This document shows, piece after piece, positions 43,989 to 52,535 of a stretch of 60,646 nucleotides of DNA (positions within the stretch are counted from its first letter, which is position 1; every line of letters starts with the position of its first letter). The notes beneath the pieces were generated by a model. That model made no database searches, was not told the DNA's origin, and saw only the letters and a program-made list of their open reading frames with translations. Position numbers and translations under genes: made by a program. This DNA comes from Phycisphaerales bacterium (GTDB taxonomy: Bacteria; Planctomycetota; Phycisphaerae; Phycisphaerales; SM1A02). The DNA is taken from contig SIAR01000012.1 of assembly GCA_009691705.1 (NCBI GenBank), positions 1-60,646 of the forward strand, written 5' to 3'.

Positions 43989-44288
43989 GTGCCGTCGAAA
44001 ACTCCGCGACCAAACGAAAGCCCGCGCGAAAAGTCCCGCGAAAACCCAACCGAGAGCCAAGAGTCGTTGCTCGCGCGTGTTCGCGCGGTCGTTGACTTGA
44101 TCCGACCCGACATTCAAGCAGACGGCGGCGACGTCGAGGTCGTACGAGTGAAAGATGGAATCGTGGACATGCGCTTTCACGGAGCATGCGTGGGATGCCC
44201 CTCGAGCAACATGACCTTGCAATCGGGCATCGCAACCCAGTTGCGCCAAGCTATTCCTGAAATTACTGAAGTTCGCGCGCTGAACTGA
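43989..44288 (+). CDS. NifU C-terminal-domain (Nfu-type) Fe-S scaffold protein
   Basis: 99 residues. A polar N-terminus (residues 1-25) precedes one NifU-like domain: VDLIRPDIQADGGDVEVV and GACVGCPSSNMTLQSGI, with the CxxC pair that holds a transferable Fe-S cluster. Size fits a stand-alone Nfu carrier. GTG start at 43989, with TAGACT 6 bases upstream. Ends 20 bases from the convergent csrA stop. Confidence 0.9.
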   Translation: MPSKTPRPNESPREKSRENPTESQESLLARVRAVVDLIRPDIQADGGDVEVVRVKDGIVDMRFHGACVGCPSSNMTLQSGIATQLRQAIPEITEVRALN

Positions 44289-44308
44289 CGCGATGGCAAG
44301 AATCTGGC

Positions 44309-44545
44309 TTACGCGCCACCCTCGGCCGCTGGCCGAATCTGTCCAATGACGTTCTTGGTGGGATCGACCGCTCCAGCGAGAATCTGCTCAGCCACTTCCT
44401 TGCGGTGCACGGCAACTTCCCGCGGGAACTCAAAAGCGATGCGCACGCGGTCCCCCTTGATCGAGGCAATCCGAACGATCCCAATTGGGGATGCGGGATT
44501 TCCGATCACGACTTCTTCGCCTTCGCGTCTGGTGATGACCAACAT
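44309..44545 (-). CDS. csrA: Carbon storage regulator, RNA-binding protein CsrA
   Basis: 78 residues. Binds GGA-containing hairpins in mRNA leaders and regulates translation as a homodimer. MLVITRREGEEVVIG at the N-terminus and FPREVAVHRKEVAEQI carry the two RNA-binding surfaces, including the VHR arginine equivalent to Arg44 of E. coli CsrA. A 15-residue tail follows. The ATG at 44545 is preceded by AGGAGGT, the best Shine-Dalgarno sequence in the window, which itself contains GGA. A structured RNA with several CsrA-type sites lies 210 bases upstream. Convergent with the NifU-like gene. Confidence 0.95.
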   Translation of the reverse strand: MLVITRREGEEVVIGNPASPIGIVRIASIKGDRVRIAFEFPREVAVHRKEVAEQILAGAVDPTKNVIGQIRPAAEGGA

Positions 44546-44753
44546 AATGCGCTGACCTCCTGCCCTTGACACGGTGGGGCGTCGCCCACCGACTTGTTCA
44601 GCTCGCCTCGGACGCACCGTGCGTCCTCCCTGCGAATGCCTAGCAGACTCACACACATCGGCTAGACGACTGACCTTCTTGAAGGGTATCGCTCGATCGG
44701 ATGGTTAGATCGGTGCAATTCACAATTCCAGAAAATACCCCGTTATGGGATCC
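44546..44753 (-). promoter_or_regulatory. csrA leader region with two hairpins and a strong Shine-Dalgarno sequence
   Basis: No gene is seen in these 208 bases. On the minus strand a hairpin GGACGCA/TGCGTCC (around 44614-44630) and a hairpin GGTGGG/CCCACC (around 44573-44590) precede AGGAGGT, which ends 9 bases before the csrA ATG. GGA occurs next to the first hairpin and in the Shine-Dalgarno element, as in CsrA-autoregulated leaders. No convincing promoter was found. Confidence 0.45.
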
Positions 44754-44788
44754 AAAAAAGCCCCCGCGTCGGGCCAGTGACGCGGGGG
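44754..44788 (-). terminator. Rho-independent terminator after mraZ and the structured RNA
   Basis: Minus strand: CCCCCGCGTC pairs perfectly with GACGCGGGGG around an 8-base loop, then CTTTTTT. It separates the mraZ transcript from csrA. Confidence 0.92.
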
Positions 44789-44993
44789 ACAACAGCGATA
44801 TCGGGGTGGATAACGAACCATCCCGAGAATTTGTACGACATTGCCATCCATGGCGGATGCCGTACGTGCTTGCGGGTCATCCATAACCCGTTTTTCCGCT
44901 CAGAAATCGCATCCTTGCGAATTCTGAGTGTTGATCGTTCGCTACGACGTCCGTGTCGAAGCGAGGTCTGCGTGGCGCGGGCGATCCATCACC
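44754..44993 (-). ncRNA. Candidate CsrA-sequestering RNA in the mraZ 3' region
   Basis: On the minus strand five hairpins follow one another, each with ANGGA in the loop: (1) 44993-44980, stem GGTG/CGCC, loop ATGGAT, overlapping the mraZ stop; (2) 44963-44940, CGCT/AGCG and CGAC/GTCG separated by a T-T mismatch, loop ACGGAC; (3) 44928-44899, CTCAGAA/TTCTGAG and TCGCA/TGCGA with a T-T mismatch, loop AGGA within CAAGGATG; (4) 44890-44873, CGGGT/ACCCG, loop TATGGATG; (5) 44865-44833, nine pairs GTACGGCAT/ATGTCGTAC then GCC/GGC, loop ATGGAT. A sixth stem at 44826-44801 (TCGGG/CCCGA outer pairs) and an intrinsic terminator end the element. This is the layout of CsrB/RsmZ-type RNAs. No separate promoter is evident, so it may be processed from mraZ mRNA. 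Orientation is set by the GGA loops and the terminator T-run. Confidence 0.7.
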
Positions 44994-45459
44994 GTGCACC
45001 ACCGGACCGTGAATTCAGAAGCTGATTGGCGTCGCGCCAAAGACTCGCCGCAGAAGAATCCCGTTCTTTCTGCTTGGCCTTCCAGGTCGCCGACGAAATC
45101 AGTTCCAAGTGATCGCGAACTCCAAGAATGATCACGGCTCCCGCCAGGGTGAACCGCGACAGAAGTCTGTCTGGAATGCGCACGCGTCCCGCTGAGTCGA
45201 GCGGACAGCGGGCGGCTTGGCTGAAGAATGACTGTTCGAATCGACGCAGTACTTCGTCGCCGATCAGAGAGCCACCATGATTCTGCGCGAGCTTCTCGAA
45301 CGTTCCGTTGGGCCAGAGAAGCAGTGCTTCGTCGGGTCCAGGAACTGCAACAAACGAATCGCCGTTGACCGCAGGATTCAACACTTCGCGCAATTCGCTT
45401 GGAATCGCGAGGCGTTGTTTGGAGTCGAGGCTGTGTTCGAATTCGCCGAGAAAGAGCAT
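44989..45459 (-). CDS. mraZ: Transcriptional regulator/cell division protein MraZ
   Basis: 156 residues with the two-fold AbrB-like MraZ architecture: FLGEFEHSLDSKQRLAIPSELRE and, in the second half, CPLDSAGRVRIPDRLLSRFTLAGAVIILGVRDHLELIS. MraZ normally heads the division and cell wall cluster and represses it through TGGGN repeats. Here no mraW, fts or mur gene follows; the next gene is csrA. The ATG at 45459 begins the conserved MLFLGEFEHSLD; the 16 extra residues possible upstream would lie in the promoter. Two TGGG boxes lie between its -35 and -10. Confidence 0.94.
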   Translation of the reverse strand: MLFLGEFEHSLDSKQRLAIPSELREVLNPAVNGDSFVAVPGPDEALLLWPNGTFEKLAQNHGGSLIGDEVLRRFEQSFFSQAARCPLDSAGRVRIPDRLLSRFTLAGAVIILGVRDHLELISSATWKAKQKERDSSAASLWRDANQLLNSRSGGAR

Positions 45460-45486
45460 GGGTGAGATCCATTGGGAGCCGTCATC

Positions 45487-45514
45487 AATATACCCACACT
45501 GCCCCACAATGCAA
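45487..45514 (-). promoter_or_regulatory. mraZ promoter overlapped by MraZ boxes
   Basis: Minus strand TTGCAT (45514-45509), 16-base spacer, TATATT (45492-45487). Within the spacer TGGGG (45506-45502) and TGGGT (45496-45492) are exactly 10 bases apart, the period of known MraZ boxes; degenerate TG-starting copies lie 10 and 20 bases further upstream. Fits autorepression. Confidence 0.6.
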
Positions 45515-45649
45515 CACTTTCAAACAAAATTCATGTTTCTCGCCACACAATGAACGGGCTGCGCGAGGTCCGAGAAGTGTTTGTGCCCGATAGTTTTTGT
45601 CGTAAACAACTGTAACGCAAACATTTGTGGACTTTTTGCAACCCCGACC

Positions 45650-45655
45650 TATATT
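45650..45655 (+). promoter_or_regulatory. -10 hexamer for the flavin-reductase-like gene
   Basis: TATATT, 39 bases before the ATG at 45695; TTGTGG (45625-45630) is a weak -35 at 19 bases. The 235-base gap between mraZ and this gene is AT-rich with T-tracts and no other gene is seen. Confidence 0.45.
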
Positions 45656-45694
45656 CCGTCAAGGAGTTTTTCTTTTTGGGATTTTGTTCCACCC

Positions 45695-46291
45695 ATGCAA
45701 ACCGATCGATCTGCGGCCAAACGTGAGAGTGTCGAGCATGTGCTCGAGCTCATCCCTTCATCTCTGTTCTTGCTGACCAGCGCCTATGGCGAGATGCGCG
45801 GAGGCATCATCGTGCGGTGCGTGCAACAGGTTGCAATGCAACCGTCGATGCTCTTGATCGCAATGGAAAAAGGTCAACCGATCTCACCGATCATTCGCGA
45901 TAGTCGCAACTTTGCACTGTGCATTTTGACGGTCGATGATCGCGCAACTCCAAAGATGTTCGCGAGTGATCGCAACCAAAGCGTCGATGCGTTTCTGACA
46001 ATTCCACATCTCGTAGCACCGGGTGGATGCCCTGTCCCGCTGCGCGCGCGCGGCTACGTTGCGTGCGAACTTGTGCGGCATCTCGATATCGAATCTGATT
46101 ACGAGGTGTACATCGGCATGGTGCATGCCGCGGCACTCGTTGAGCAACCGAAGGTGAAGTCGCCTTGTCCCGGACACGCCCGCGCCCATCCCAATGGTCG
46201 TGGACGAGCGCAAAATGTCGCGGCACCGATGCAAAAGGCGGCGAGTGCATCGCGCGCAAGTGAGCCTTCGAAAGCGCGTCGATCTTCCTAG
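45695..46291 (+). CDS. Flavin reductase-like FMN-binding protein
   Basis: 198 residues with a split-barrel flavin-binding domain (residues about 15-155): ELIPSSLFLLTSAYGEMRGGIIV, QVAMQPSMLLIAMEKGQPISPII and NFALCILTVDD are typical of flavoredoxin/flavin reductase proteins. The C-terminal 45 residues are basic and low complexity (GRGRAQN, SKARRSS). The substrate and electron partner are unknown. Its TAG stop forms part of the hexamer that precedes the amidohydrolase, 9 bases downstream. Confidence 0.8.
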   Translation: MQTDRSAAKRESVEHVLELIPSSLFLLTSAYGEMRGGIIVRCVQQVAMQPSMLLIAMEKGQPISPIIRDSRNFALCILTVDDRATPKMFASDRNQSVDAFLTIPHLVAPGGCPVPLRARGYVACELVRHLDIESDYEVYIGMVHAAALVEQPKVKSPCPGHARAHPNGRGRAQNVAAPMQKAASASRASEPSKARRSS

Positions 46292-46294
46292 CAT
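46289..46294 (+). promoter_or_regulatory. -10-like hexamer for the amidohydrolase built on the upstream stop codon
   Basis: TAGCAT begins with the flavin-reductase TAG and is followed by 6 bases (CGACGC) and the GTG at 46301. Confidence 0.45.
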
Positions 46295-46300
46295 CGACGC

Positions 46301-47404
46301 GTGGCCGACGATTCGAATCTCACCAATCTCGATTACCGGGCCGAGGCTGTGCGCATGGGACCACCCTGCGTCGAGATCATCGACGCCCATGCTCATGTTT
46401 CGGGACTGCACGCCGCAGTGATCTTGCGCGAGGCGATGAAACTCTACGGGATCTCGCACATCTTCAGCATGACGGCGGTGATCGAACAGATCGATGCGCT
46501 GCGCGAGATTTTTGAAGGGAACATTTGCTTTATCGCGGTTCCAAATTGGCGCGATCCGGACCGCTTGCACGCGCACGGCGGTGGTTACGCGCAGCGCATC
46601 AGAGACTTTCACGCCAAAGATGTACGCATCGCAAAGTTTTGGACCGCGCCGCGCGGCATCGACATCGGTCACGAGGTGGGCGATCCCAACTTGATGCGGC
46701 TCGACAATCCAGTGCGCGTCGAAGCGCTGCAAACGGCATTCGATCTGGGGATGACATTTATGGTGCATGTCGCAGATCCAAACACCTGGTTTGAAACGCG
46801 CTACGCAGACCAGGCCCGCTACGGAACTAAGGCATCGCACTACGAAACGCTCGAAGCGGCGCTCGAACGTTTTCCAACCCGGTGGATCGCGGCACACATG
46901 GGTGGCTGGCCAGAAGATCTAACGTTTCTCACGGGGCTTCTGACGCGCCATCCCAACTTGGTGCTCGATACGAGTGCGACCAAGTGGATGGTGCGCGAGA
47001 TTTCACGACACGATGCCCAAGAGGTTCGCGATTTCTTTGTTCGATTCCGTGGCCGTCTGCTCTTTGGGTCAGACATCGTCACGAGTGATGAGCATCTGAA
47101 TAACGCATCGAACGCAAACGAAATGGATGCAAAGGCTCACTCGAAGGAAAGCGCCTTCGATCTCTATGCGAGTCGATACTGGGCTTTGCGCACTCTCTGG
47201 GAGACGAATTGGATCGGCCAGAGCCCCATCGCGGATCCAGACCTCGCGATGGTCGATCCACTGCGATTTCGACCAGCAGATTCTCCGCAGTTGCGGGGAG
47301 TCGCTCTGCCAGGGTCGGTTTTGCCTGATTTTTACCGAGGCACGGCTCTGGCAGTGATCACAGAAGCACAACTTCGACCGGCCAGAAATCGCCCACAAAC
47401 ATAG
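46301..47404 (+). CDS. Amidohydrolase_2-family metal-dependent hydrolase
   Basis: 367 residues, TIM-barrel hydrolase or decarboxylase. Metal ligands are HxH in EIIDAHAHVSG, His in MVHVADPN, His in WIAAHMGGW and Asp in LLFGSDIVTSDE. The residues between (MRLDNPVRVEALQTAFDLGM) match the family pattern. Substrate unknown. GTG start at 46301, 9 bases after the flavin reductase gene. The C-terminal PGSVLPDFYRGTA segment covers the active site in this family. Confidence 0.85.
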   Translation: MADDSNLTNLDYRAEAVRMGPPCVEIIDAHAHVSGLHAAVILREAMKLYGISHIFSMTAVIEQIDALREIFEGNICFIAVPNWRDPDRLHAHGGGYAQRIRDFHAKDVRIAKFWTAPRGIDIGHEVGDPNLMRLDNPVRVEALQTAFDLGMTFMVHVADPNTWFETRYADQARYGTKASHYETLEAALERFPTRWIAAHMGGWPEDLTFLTGLLTRHPNLVLDTSATKWMVREISRHDAQEVRDFFVRFRGRLLFGSDIVTSDEHLNNASNANEMDAKAHSKESAFDLYASRYWALRTLWETNWIGQSPIADPDLAMVDPLRFRPADSPQLRGVALPGSVLPDFYRGTALAVITEAQLRPARNRPQT

Positions 47405-47423
47405 ACGCGTTCTGTTTTGGGGC

Positions 47424-47429
47424 TACTCT
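47424..47429 (+). promoter_or_regulatory. -10-like hexamer for the PSCyt1 protein
   Basis: TACTCT, then GTCGAT, then the ATG at 47436 (6 bases). Confidence 0.5.
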
Positions 47430-47435
47430 GTCGAT

Positions 47436-50400
47436 ATGGATCGTGCGCGTTGGATTGTGCTCGCAGCGGTCGGAGTTGGGATCGCTTTCGCGATCACTAC
47501 GCTGCCGACACCCAGCACCTCGACTTTCATTGTTCCGATTCGGTATGGCCGCGACGTGCGACCGATTCTGTCTGATCGCTGCTTTCTCTGCCACGGACCC
47601 GACGCCAACATGCGCAAGGGTGACCTGCGACTCGACTCGTTTTCTGACGCAACGCGCGGGCGCGAAAGTGGCATGCCCATTGTTGCTGGCGATTCGCGCA
47701 AGAGCCTCGTCTGGCAGAAGATTTCGTCGAGTGATCCAAGTGAAGTGATGCCGCCTCCGCAGAGCAACCGGCATGCCCTTGATGCCAAGCAGCGCGAGAC
47801 GATTCGCCGGTGGATCGACGAGGGAGCGGAGTATGAATCGCACTGGGCATTCACCGCACCAGTCCGCACCACGCCTCCGACGGCAACCGATGCGGCGTGG
47901 AATGCGAACGAGATTGATCAGTTCATTTTCGCGCGACTCGAGCGCGAAGGATTCGCCCCAAGCAGTGCAGCCGACCGCGCCACACTTTGCAGACGAATAT
48001 TCTTCGACCTCACCGGACTGCCACCCACCGAACAAGAGAGCGCTGCATTCAGTGCCGACACGCGCGGCGATGCCCGCGCCCAACTCATTGATCGACTGCT
48101 CACCCAAGAGCCCTACCGATCGCGCTATGCAGAGCGGATGGCGGTGCCGTGGCTCGATATCGCGCGCTTTGCCGATACGTCCGGCATTCACATGGATGCG
48201 GGGCGCTCTATCTGGCTCTACCGCGATTGGGTGCTCGAGGCGTTTCGCAGCAACAAGCCCTACGACCAGTTTGTGATCGAACAACTTGCCGGCGATCTGA
48301 TTCCAGAAGCCACGACCGAACAAATCATCGCAAGCGGATTCAATCGCAACCATGTGACAAGCGACGAAGGTGGCGCGATCAATGAGGAGTACCTGCTCGA
48401 GTATGCAGTCGATCGAGTCGCAACAACGAGCGCCGCCTTTCTCGGCCTCAGCATGCAGTGCGCCCGCTGCCACGATCACAAGTTTGATCCCGTTTCATCC
48501 CAAGACTTTTACAGCATGCTCGCGTTTTTCAATTCAAACGAAGAGCCCGGGGTCTATTCGCAGCTTCCAGACGCAGAGCGATCGCTCGAGCCATTCATCG
48601 AGACTCCAACGCCGGCTCAGCGCGAACAACTTGCACAGTTGGATAAGTCGATTGCGGCGTTCAACGCCGAACGCGATCTTCCTGCGGCTGACGAAGAGCA
48701 GGCGTACTCGGCGTACACCGCTGCCATGGTGACTGCGAACGACATCGTGTGGGTTGCAGCGACCACCACCGCTGCAGAGTCAACCAACGGTTCGACGCTT
48801 GCGATCCAAGGGGATGGATCGGTGCTCGCGCTTGGCACAAATCCCGCCGACGATCGCCACATTCTCACCCTCTCGACAGATGCAACCCAGTTGCGGATGG
48901 TCGCACTCGAGGTAATGACTGATCCATCACTCACCGAGGGTCGCGTCGGTCGGGCAGCCAACGGAAACGCGGTGCTTGACGCAATCAGCGTGCAGGCGAT
49001 TTCAAAGGTCGATCCAACGGTGCAACAGAAGGTTGCCCTCCAATGGAGTTGGGGCGACGTCGAGCAGTCGAACGGCGACTTCGCATCGATCAATGCGCTC
49101 GCCGCAGATGAAGGACGACAGTGGGCGGTCGATTCTCACACGCAACCCGGCAGTCGCATCGCGGTGTTCGCGGCGATTGAGCCCTTTGGATTCGTCGGCG
49201 GCACCGAACTGCGAGTGACGTTGAACTACGCATCGCCCTATGCGCAGCATGTCTTCGGTCGTGTGCGCATCTCGCTTGCGCAAGTGAGCGACGCACTCAT
49301 GGCGCGATTGCCAGAAGCTACGAGCGCGTGGTACATCGCAGGTCCGTGGCCGACGCTGGTCGGCACTGACAGTTACGAGATCGCCCGCGGCCCAGAGAAG
49401 GCGCAGCGCTTTGCGCTCGCAGACGTCTGGGGTGAGTATGGATGGCGCCATGCACCGGCAGTGCTCGAAGCGCAAGCAGTGGGACTCGCGCAGGGAATGA
49501 CCACCGAGTATCTCGCGCGGCAAATCTTCGCCCCATCAGCACGCGAACTCGAACTCTCGCTCGGAAGTGACGATGGCCTTCAGGTCTATCTCAATGGCAC
49601 ACTGCTGCGCGACGCGCGCAGCGACCGCGCCGTAAAGCCCGACCAAGAACTGGTGAAACTTCCGCTCAATGCAGGCGAAAATCTCTTGGTGTGCAAAGTG
49701 ATCAATACCGGAGGAATCGGCGGGTTCTATCACCGCGCCCTGCGCGATGCCGGCGCGATGACGAGAGCGATGCTGCCCATCGCTTTGCCCACGGCGATGA
49801 CGCGCGACCAGACGCGCGTCGCAGCCCGCACTGCCTGGCGGTCGAGCGCATCGCCCCGCTACGCAGAAATTACCGCGTCGCTCACCAATGCCCAGACTGA
49901 GCGCGAGCGCGTTACTTCGAAGATCCCACACACGATGGTGATGAAAGATCGCCCGATGGCGACTGAAACGTTCGTGCTTAAGCGCGGCGCATACGACCAA
50001 CCCGATCGCGAGCGACCGGTGAAGCGGGCCATCCCCGCCGCACTCGGCATGCTGAGCGATGATCAGCCCGCCAATCGCCTTGGACTAGCGCAGTGGATCG
50101 TCTCTACGAAAAACCCGCTCATGGCGCGCGTTGTTGTGAATCGCTTGTGGGAGCAGTTCTTTGGACGGGGCATCGTTCGCACTGAAGACGACTTTGGATT
50201 GCAAGGCGAATGGCCGACCAATCCCGAACTGCTCGACTGGCTTGCGCTCGACTTTCAATCGCACGGATGGGATCTACAGCGGATGATTCGCGCCATTCTC
50301 ACAAGCGAGACCTATGCGCAATCGTCGCGCCTGCGCACAGATGTTGCGCAGCGCGATCCAGATAATCGGCTGCTCTCTTGGTTTCCAAGGCAAAGACTGG

Positions 50401-51020
50401 CCGCCGAACAGATTCGCGATCAAGGCTTGTTTGTTGCGGGAATTCTCAAGGAGCAGTTCGGTGGTCCGAGTGTCAAGCCTTATCAACCAGAGGGTCTCTG
50501 GCAAGAAGTTGCGATGCCGCAGTCAAACACGCGCGTCTATCAGCAAGGGATGGCTGACGATCTTTGGCGGCGAAGCCTCTATACATATTGGAAGCGCGCC
50601 TCACCTCCACCTGCGATGCTGACCCTCGATGCACCATCGCGCGAGTACTGTTCAACACGCAGACTAACGACGAACACTCCCCTGCAGGCGCTCGTGCTCT
50701 GGAACGACGAACAGTTTGTCGAAGCCGCCCGCCATGCCGCGACGCGCGTGCTCAATGAGTCGGGTGATGATGCGAGTCGACTTGCACTGCTCTATGTGCG
50801 CTGCACAGGCGAGCAGCCATCGAAGCTGCAACTTGATGCCCTTGCGCACTCGCTCAATGCCAATCGCGCGCGGTACACCGCACAGATTGCGGACGCCGTG
50901 AAACTGGTCGCCGCTGGCGAGTCGCCATCCCCTTCTGCTGAACAGTCCTCTGAGATTGCCGCGTGGACACTCGTAGCCAATGCGATTCTGTGCAGTGACG
51001 CAGCGCTCGTGAAAGACTGA
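47436..51020 (+). CDS. Planctomycete cytochrome-like PSCyt1/DUF1549/DUF1553 protein
   Basis: 1194 residues. An N-terminal membrane anchor or signal ([16 protein letters not shown]) is followed by the PSCyt1 domain with haem motif C49-x-x-C52-H53 (RCFLCHGPD), DUF1549 (residues about 150-380) with a second CxxCH at 342-346 ([11 protein letters not shown]), a PA14-like middle region ([30 protein letters not shown]) and the C-terminal DUF1553 domain ([40 protein letters not shown]). Such proteins are expanded in planctomycetes and usually paired with a DUF1501 protein, as here 3 bases downstream. Thought to be extracytoplasmic; biochemical role unknown. Confidence 0.95.
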   Translation: MDRARWIVLAAVGVGIAFAITTLPTPSTSTFIVPIRYGRDVRPILSDRCFLCHGPDANMRKGDLRLDSFSDATRGRESGMPIVAGDSRKSLVWQKISSSDPSEVMPPPQSNRHALDAKQRETIRRWIDEGAEYESHWAFTAPVRTTPPTATDAAWNANEIDQFIFARLEREGFAPSSAADRATLCRRIFFDLTGLPPTEQESAAFSADTRGDARAQLIDRLLTQEPYRSRYAERMAVPWLDIARFADTSGIHMDAGRSIWLYRDWVLEAFRSNKPYDQFVIEQLAGDLIPEATTEQIIASGFNRNHVTSDEGGAINEEYLLEYAVDRVATTSAAFLGLSMQCARCHDHKFDPVSSQDFYSMLAFFNSNEEPGVYSQLPDAERSLEPFIETPTPAQREQLAQLDKSIAAFNAERDLPAADEEQAYSAYTAAMVTANDIVWVAATTTAAESTNGSTLAIQGDGSVLALGTNPADDRHILTLSTDATQLRMVALEVMTDPSLTEGRVGRAANGNAVLDAISVQAISKVDPTVQQKVALQWSWGDVEQSNGDFASINALAADEGRQWAVDSHTQPGSRIAVFAAIEPFGFVGGTELRVTLNYASPYAQHVFGRVRISLAQVSDALMARLPEATSAWYIAGPWPTLVGTDSYEIARGPEKAQRFALADVWGEYGWRHAPAVLEAQAVGLAQGMTTEYLARQIFAPSARELELSLGSDDGLQVYLNGTLLRDARSDRAVKPDQELVKLPLNAGENLLVCKVINTGGIGGFYHRALRDAGAMTRAMLPIALPTAMTRDQTRVAARTAWRSSASPRYAEITASLTNAQTERERVTSKIPHTMVMKDRPMATETFVLKRGAYDQPDRERPVKRAIPAALGMLSDDQPANRLGLAQWIVSTKNPLMARVVVNRLWEQFFGRGIVRTEDDFGLQGEWPTNPELLDWLALDFQSHGWDLQRMIRAILTSETYAQSSRLRTDVAQRDPDNRLLSWFPRQRLAAEQIRDQGLFVAGILKEQFGGPSVKPYQPEGLWQEVAMPQSNTRVYQQGMADDLWRRSLYTYWKRASPPPAMLTLDAPSREYCSTRRLTTNTPLQALVLWNDEQFVEAARHAATRVLNESGDDASRLALLYVRCTGEQPSKLQLDALAHSLNANRARYTAQIADAVKLVAAGESPSPSAEQSSEIAAWTLVANAILCSDAALVKD

Positions 51021-51023
51021 ACT

Positions 51024-52535
51024 ATGAGTCGACCCCGCCTATCCATCGCTGCTCGACCCGCGGACGAACTCGAGGAGTACCTCAGCAATCTCACCCGACG
51101 CAGATTCTTTGGCTCGCTCGCCGGAACATTCGGCGCCGGCATGGGAGCGTTGGCGCTCACCCAGTTGGTCGGATCGCGCACCACTGCAGCGGCGGCTAAC
51201 TATCCAGCGCCGCAAGACATCTTGCAGAACCTTCCGCACTTTGCTCCCAAAGCCAAGCGGGTGATTTACATGCACATGGAGGGGGCGCCGAGCCAACTCG
51301 ACCTCTTTGACCACAAGCCCGGACTGAATGATCAGTACAACGCCGACCTTCCGAACACTATTCGCAATGGGCAGCGCATCACAGGAATGACGAGCGGACA
51401 AGCGCGCTTTCCGGTCGCACCATCCGTGTTTCGTTTCGACCGGCATGCCAACAACGAGGGGGGGCTAATGCTCAGCGAGTTGCTCCCCCACACTGGCAGC
51501 ATCGCGAAAGATATTTGCGTCATCCGTTCGATGCACACCCAGGCGATCAATCACGAACCTGGCATTACGTTCTTTCAAACTGGAACCGAACAACCAGGTC
51601 GCCCTTCCGTTGGTGCATGGATGAGCTACGGACTCGGCAGCGCAAACGCGAATCTGCCTGCATTTGTGGTGCTGATCACGCAAGGAATCGGCAACATGCA
51701 GGCCCTTTCGGCGCGCTTTTGGGGAAGCGGATTTCTTCCGAGCGAACATCAAGGATGCCGCTTGCGAGCGGGCAAGGACTCGGTGCTCTATCTGCGCGAT
51801 CCCGATGGAGTCTCGCGCGATGATCGGCGGCGCATGCTCGATCTGGTTGGGAAACTCAACGAAGAAGAGTTTCAGGCCACGCTTGATCCAGAGATTCGGG
51901 CGCGCATTGCTCAGTTCGAGATGGCGTACCGCATGCAGATGTCGGTGCCCGAACTCACCGATCTCTCGCAAGAGAAACAAGAAACGCTCGACATGTATGG
52001 ACCAAACGTACGCACCGCTGGAAGCTTTGCCGCCAACTGCCTGCTCGCGCGACGACTCGCCGAGCGCGGGGTTCGCTTCATTCAGCTCTACATGCGGGGT
52101 TGGGACCAACACGGAAATTTGCCGAGTGAACTTCGCGCCCAGTGCAATGCAGTCGATCAACCGCAAGCTGCGCTTGTGAAAGATCTCAAACGACTTGGAC
52201 TCCTCGACGAAACGCTCGTGCTCTGGGCTGGCGAGTTCGGGCGAACCGTGTACAGCCAAGGCGTGCTCTCGCGCGAAAACTATGGACGCGATCATCACCC
52301 CCGTTGCTTCAGCGTGTGGATGGCTGGCGGCGGTGTGAAACCAGGCATTTCATACGGAAAGACAGATGACTTCTCGTACAACATCGTCGAGAACCCCGTC
52401 GAGGTTCATGATCTGCATGCGACCATGCTGCACCTTCTTGGCATCGATCACCACAAACTCACCTACCGCGCCCAAGGTCGAGACTTTCGACTCACCGATG
52501 TCAAGGGCGAAGTCATCTCGCCGATCTTGCTGTGA
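51024..52535 (+). CDS. Tat-exported DUF1501 (sulfatase-like) protein
   Basis: 503 residues. Twin-arginine signal TRRRFFGSLAGTFGAGMGALAL; then a DUF1501 domain of alkaline-phosphatase/sulfatase fold: HMEGAPSQLDLFDHKP near the start, GWDQHGNLPSELR, WAGEFGRTVYSQ and GRDHHPRCFSVWMAGGG, with His and Asp residues positioned as metal ligands. Co-transcribed with the PSCyt1 protein. Ends with a 23-base overlap with the convergent gene at 52513. Function of the pair is not established. Confidence 0.94.
   Translation: MSRPRLSIAARPADELEEYLSNLTRRRFFGSLAGTFGAGMGALALTQLVGSRTTAAAANYPAPQDILQNLPHFAPKAKRVIYMHMEGAPSQLDLFDHKPGLNDQYNADLPNTIRNGQRITGMTSGQARFPVAPSVFRFDRHANNEGGLMLSELLPHTGSIAKDICVIRSMHTQAINHEPGITFFQTGTEQPGRPSVGAWMSYGLGSANANLPAFVVLITQGIGNMQALSARFWGSGFLPSEHQGCRLRAGKDSVLYLRDPDGVSRDDRRRMLDLVGKLNEEEFQATLDPEIRARIAQFEMAYRMQMSVPELTDLSQEKQETLDMYGPNVRTAGSFAANCLLARRLAERGVRFIQLYMRGWDQHGNLPSELRAQCNAVDQPQAALVKDLKRLGLLDETLVLWAGEFGRTVYSQGVLSRENYGRDHHPRCFSVWMAGGGVKPGISYGKTDDFSYNIVENPVEVHDLHATMLHLLGIDHHKLTYRAQGRDFRLTDVKGEVISPILL

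Noticed and set aside
44754-44993. 6S RNA, tmRNA, SRP RNA or RNase P RNA in the csrA-mraZ gap
   Set aside because: None of the conserved elements (central bubble, tRNA-like ends, RNase P P4 motif, GGAA tetraloop of SRP) is visible; the hairpin series with GGA loops fits a CsrA sponge better.
44942-45472. Alternative frame beginning at ATG 45472 opposite or within mraZ
   Set aside because: It overlaps mraZ in another frame and encodes Arg/Ser-rich sequence without family similarity, while mraZ has full motif support.
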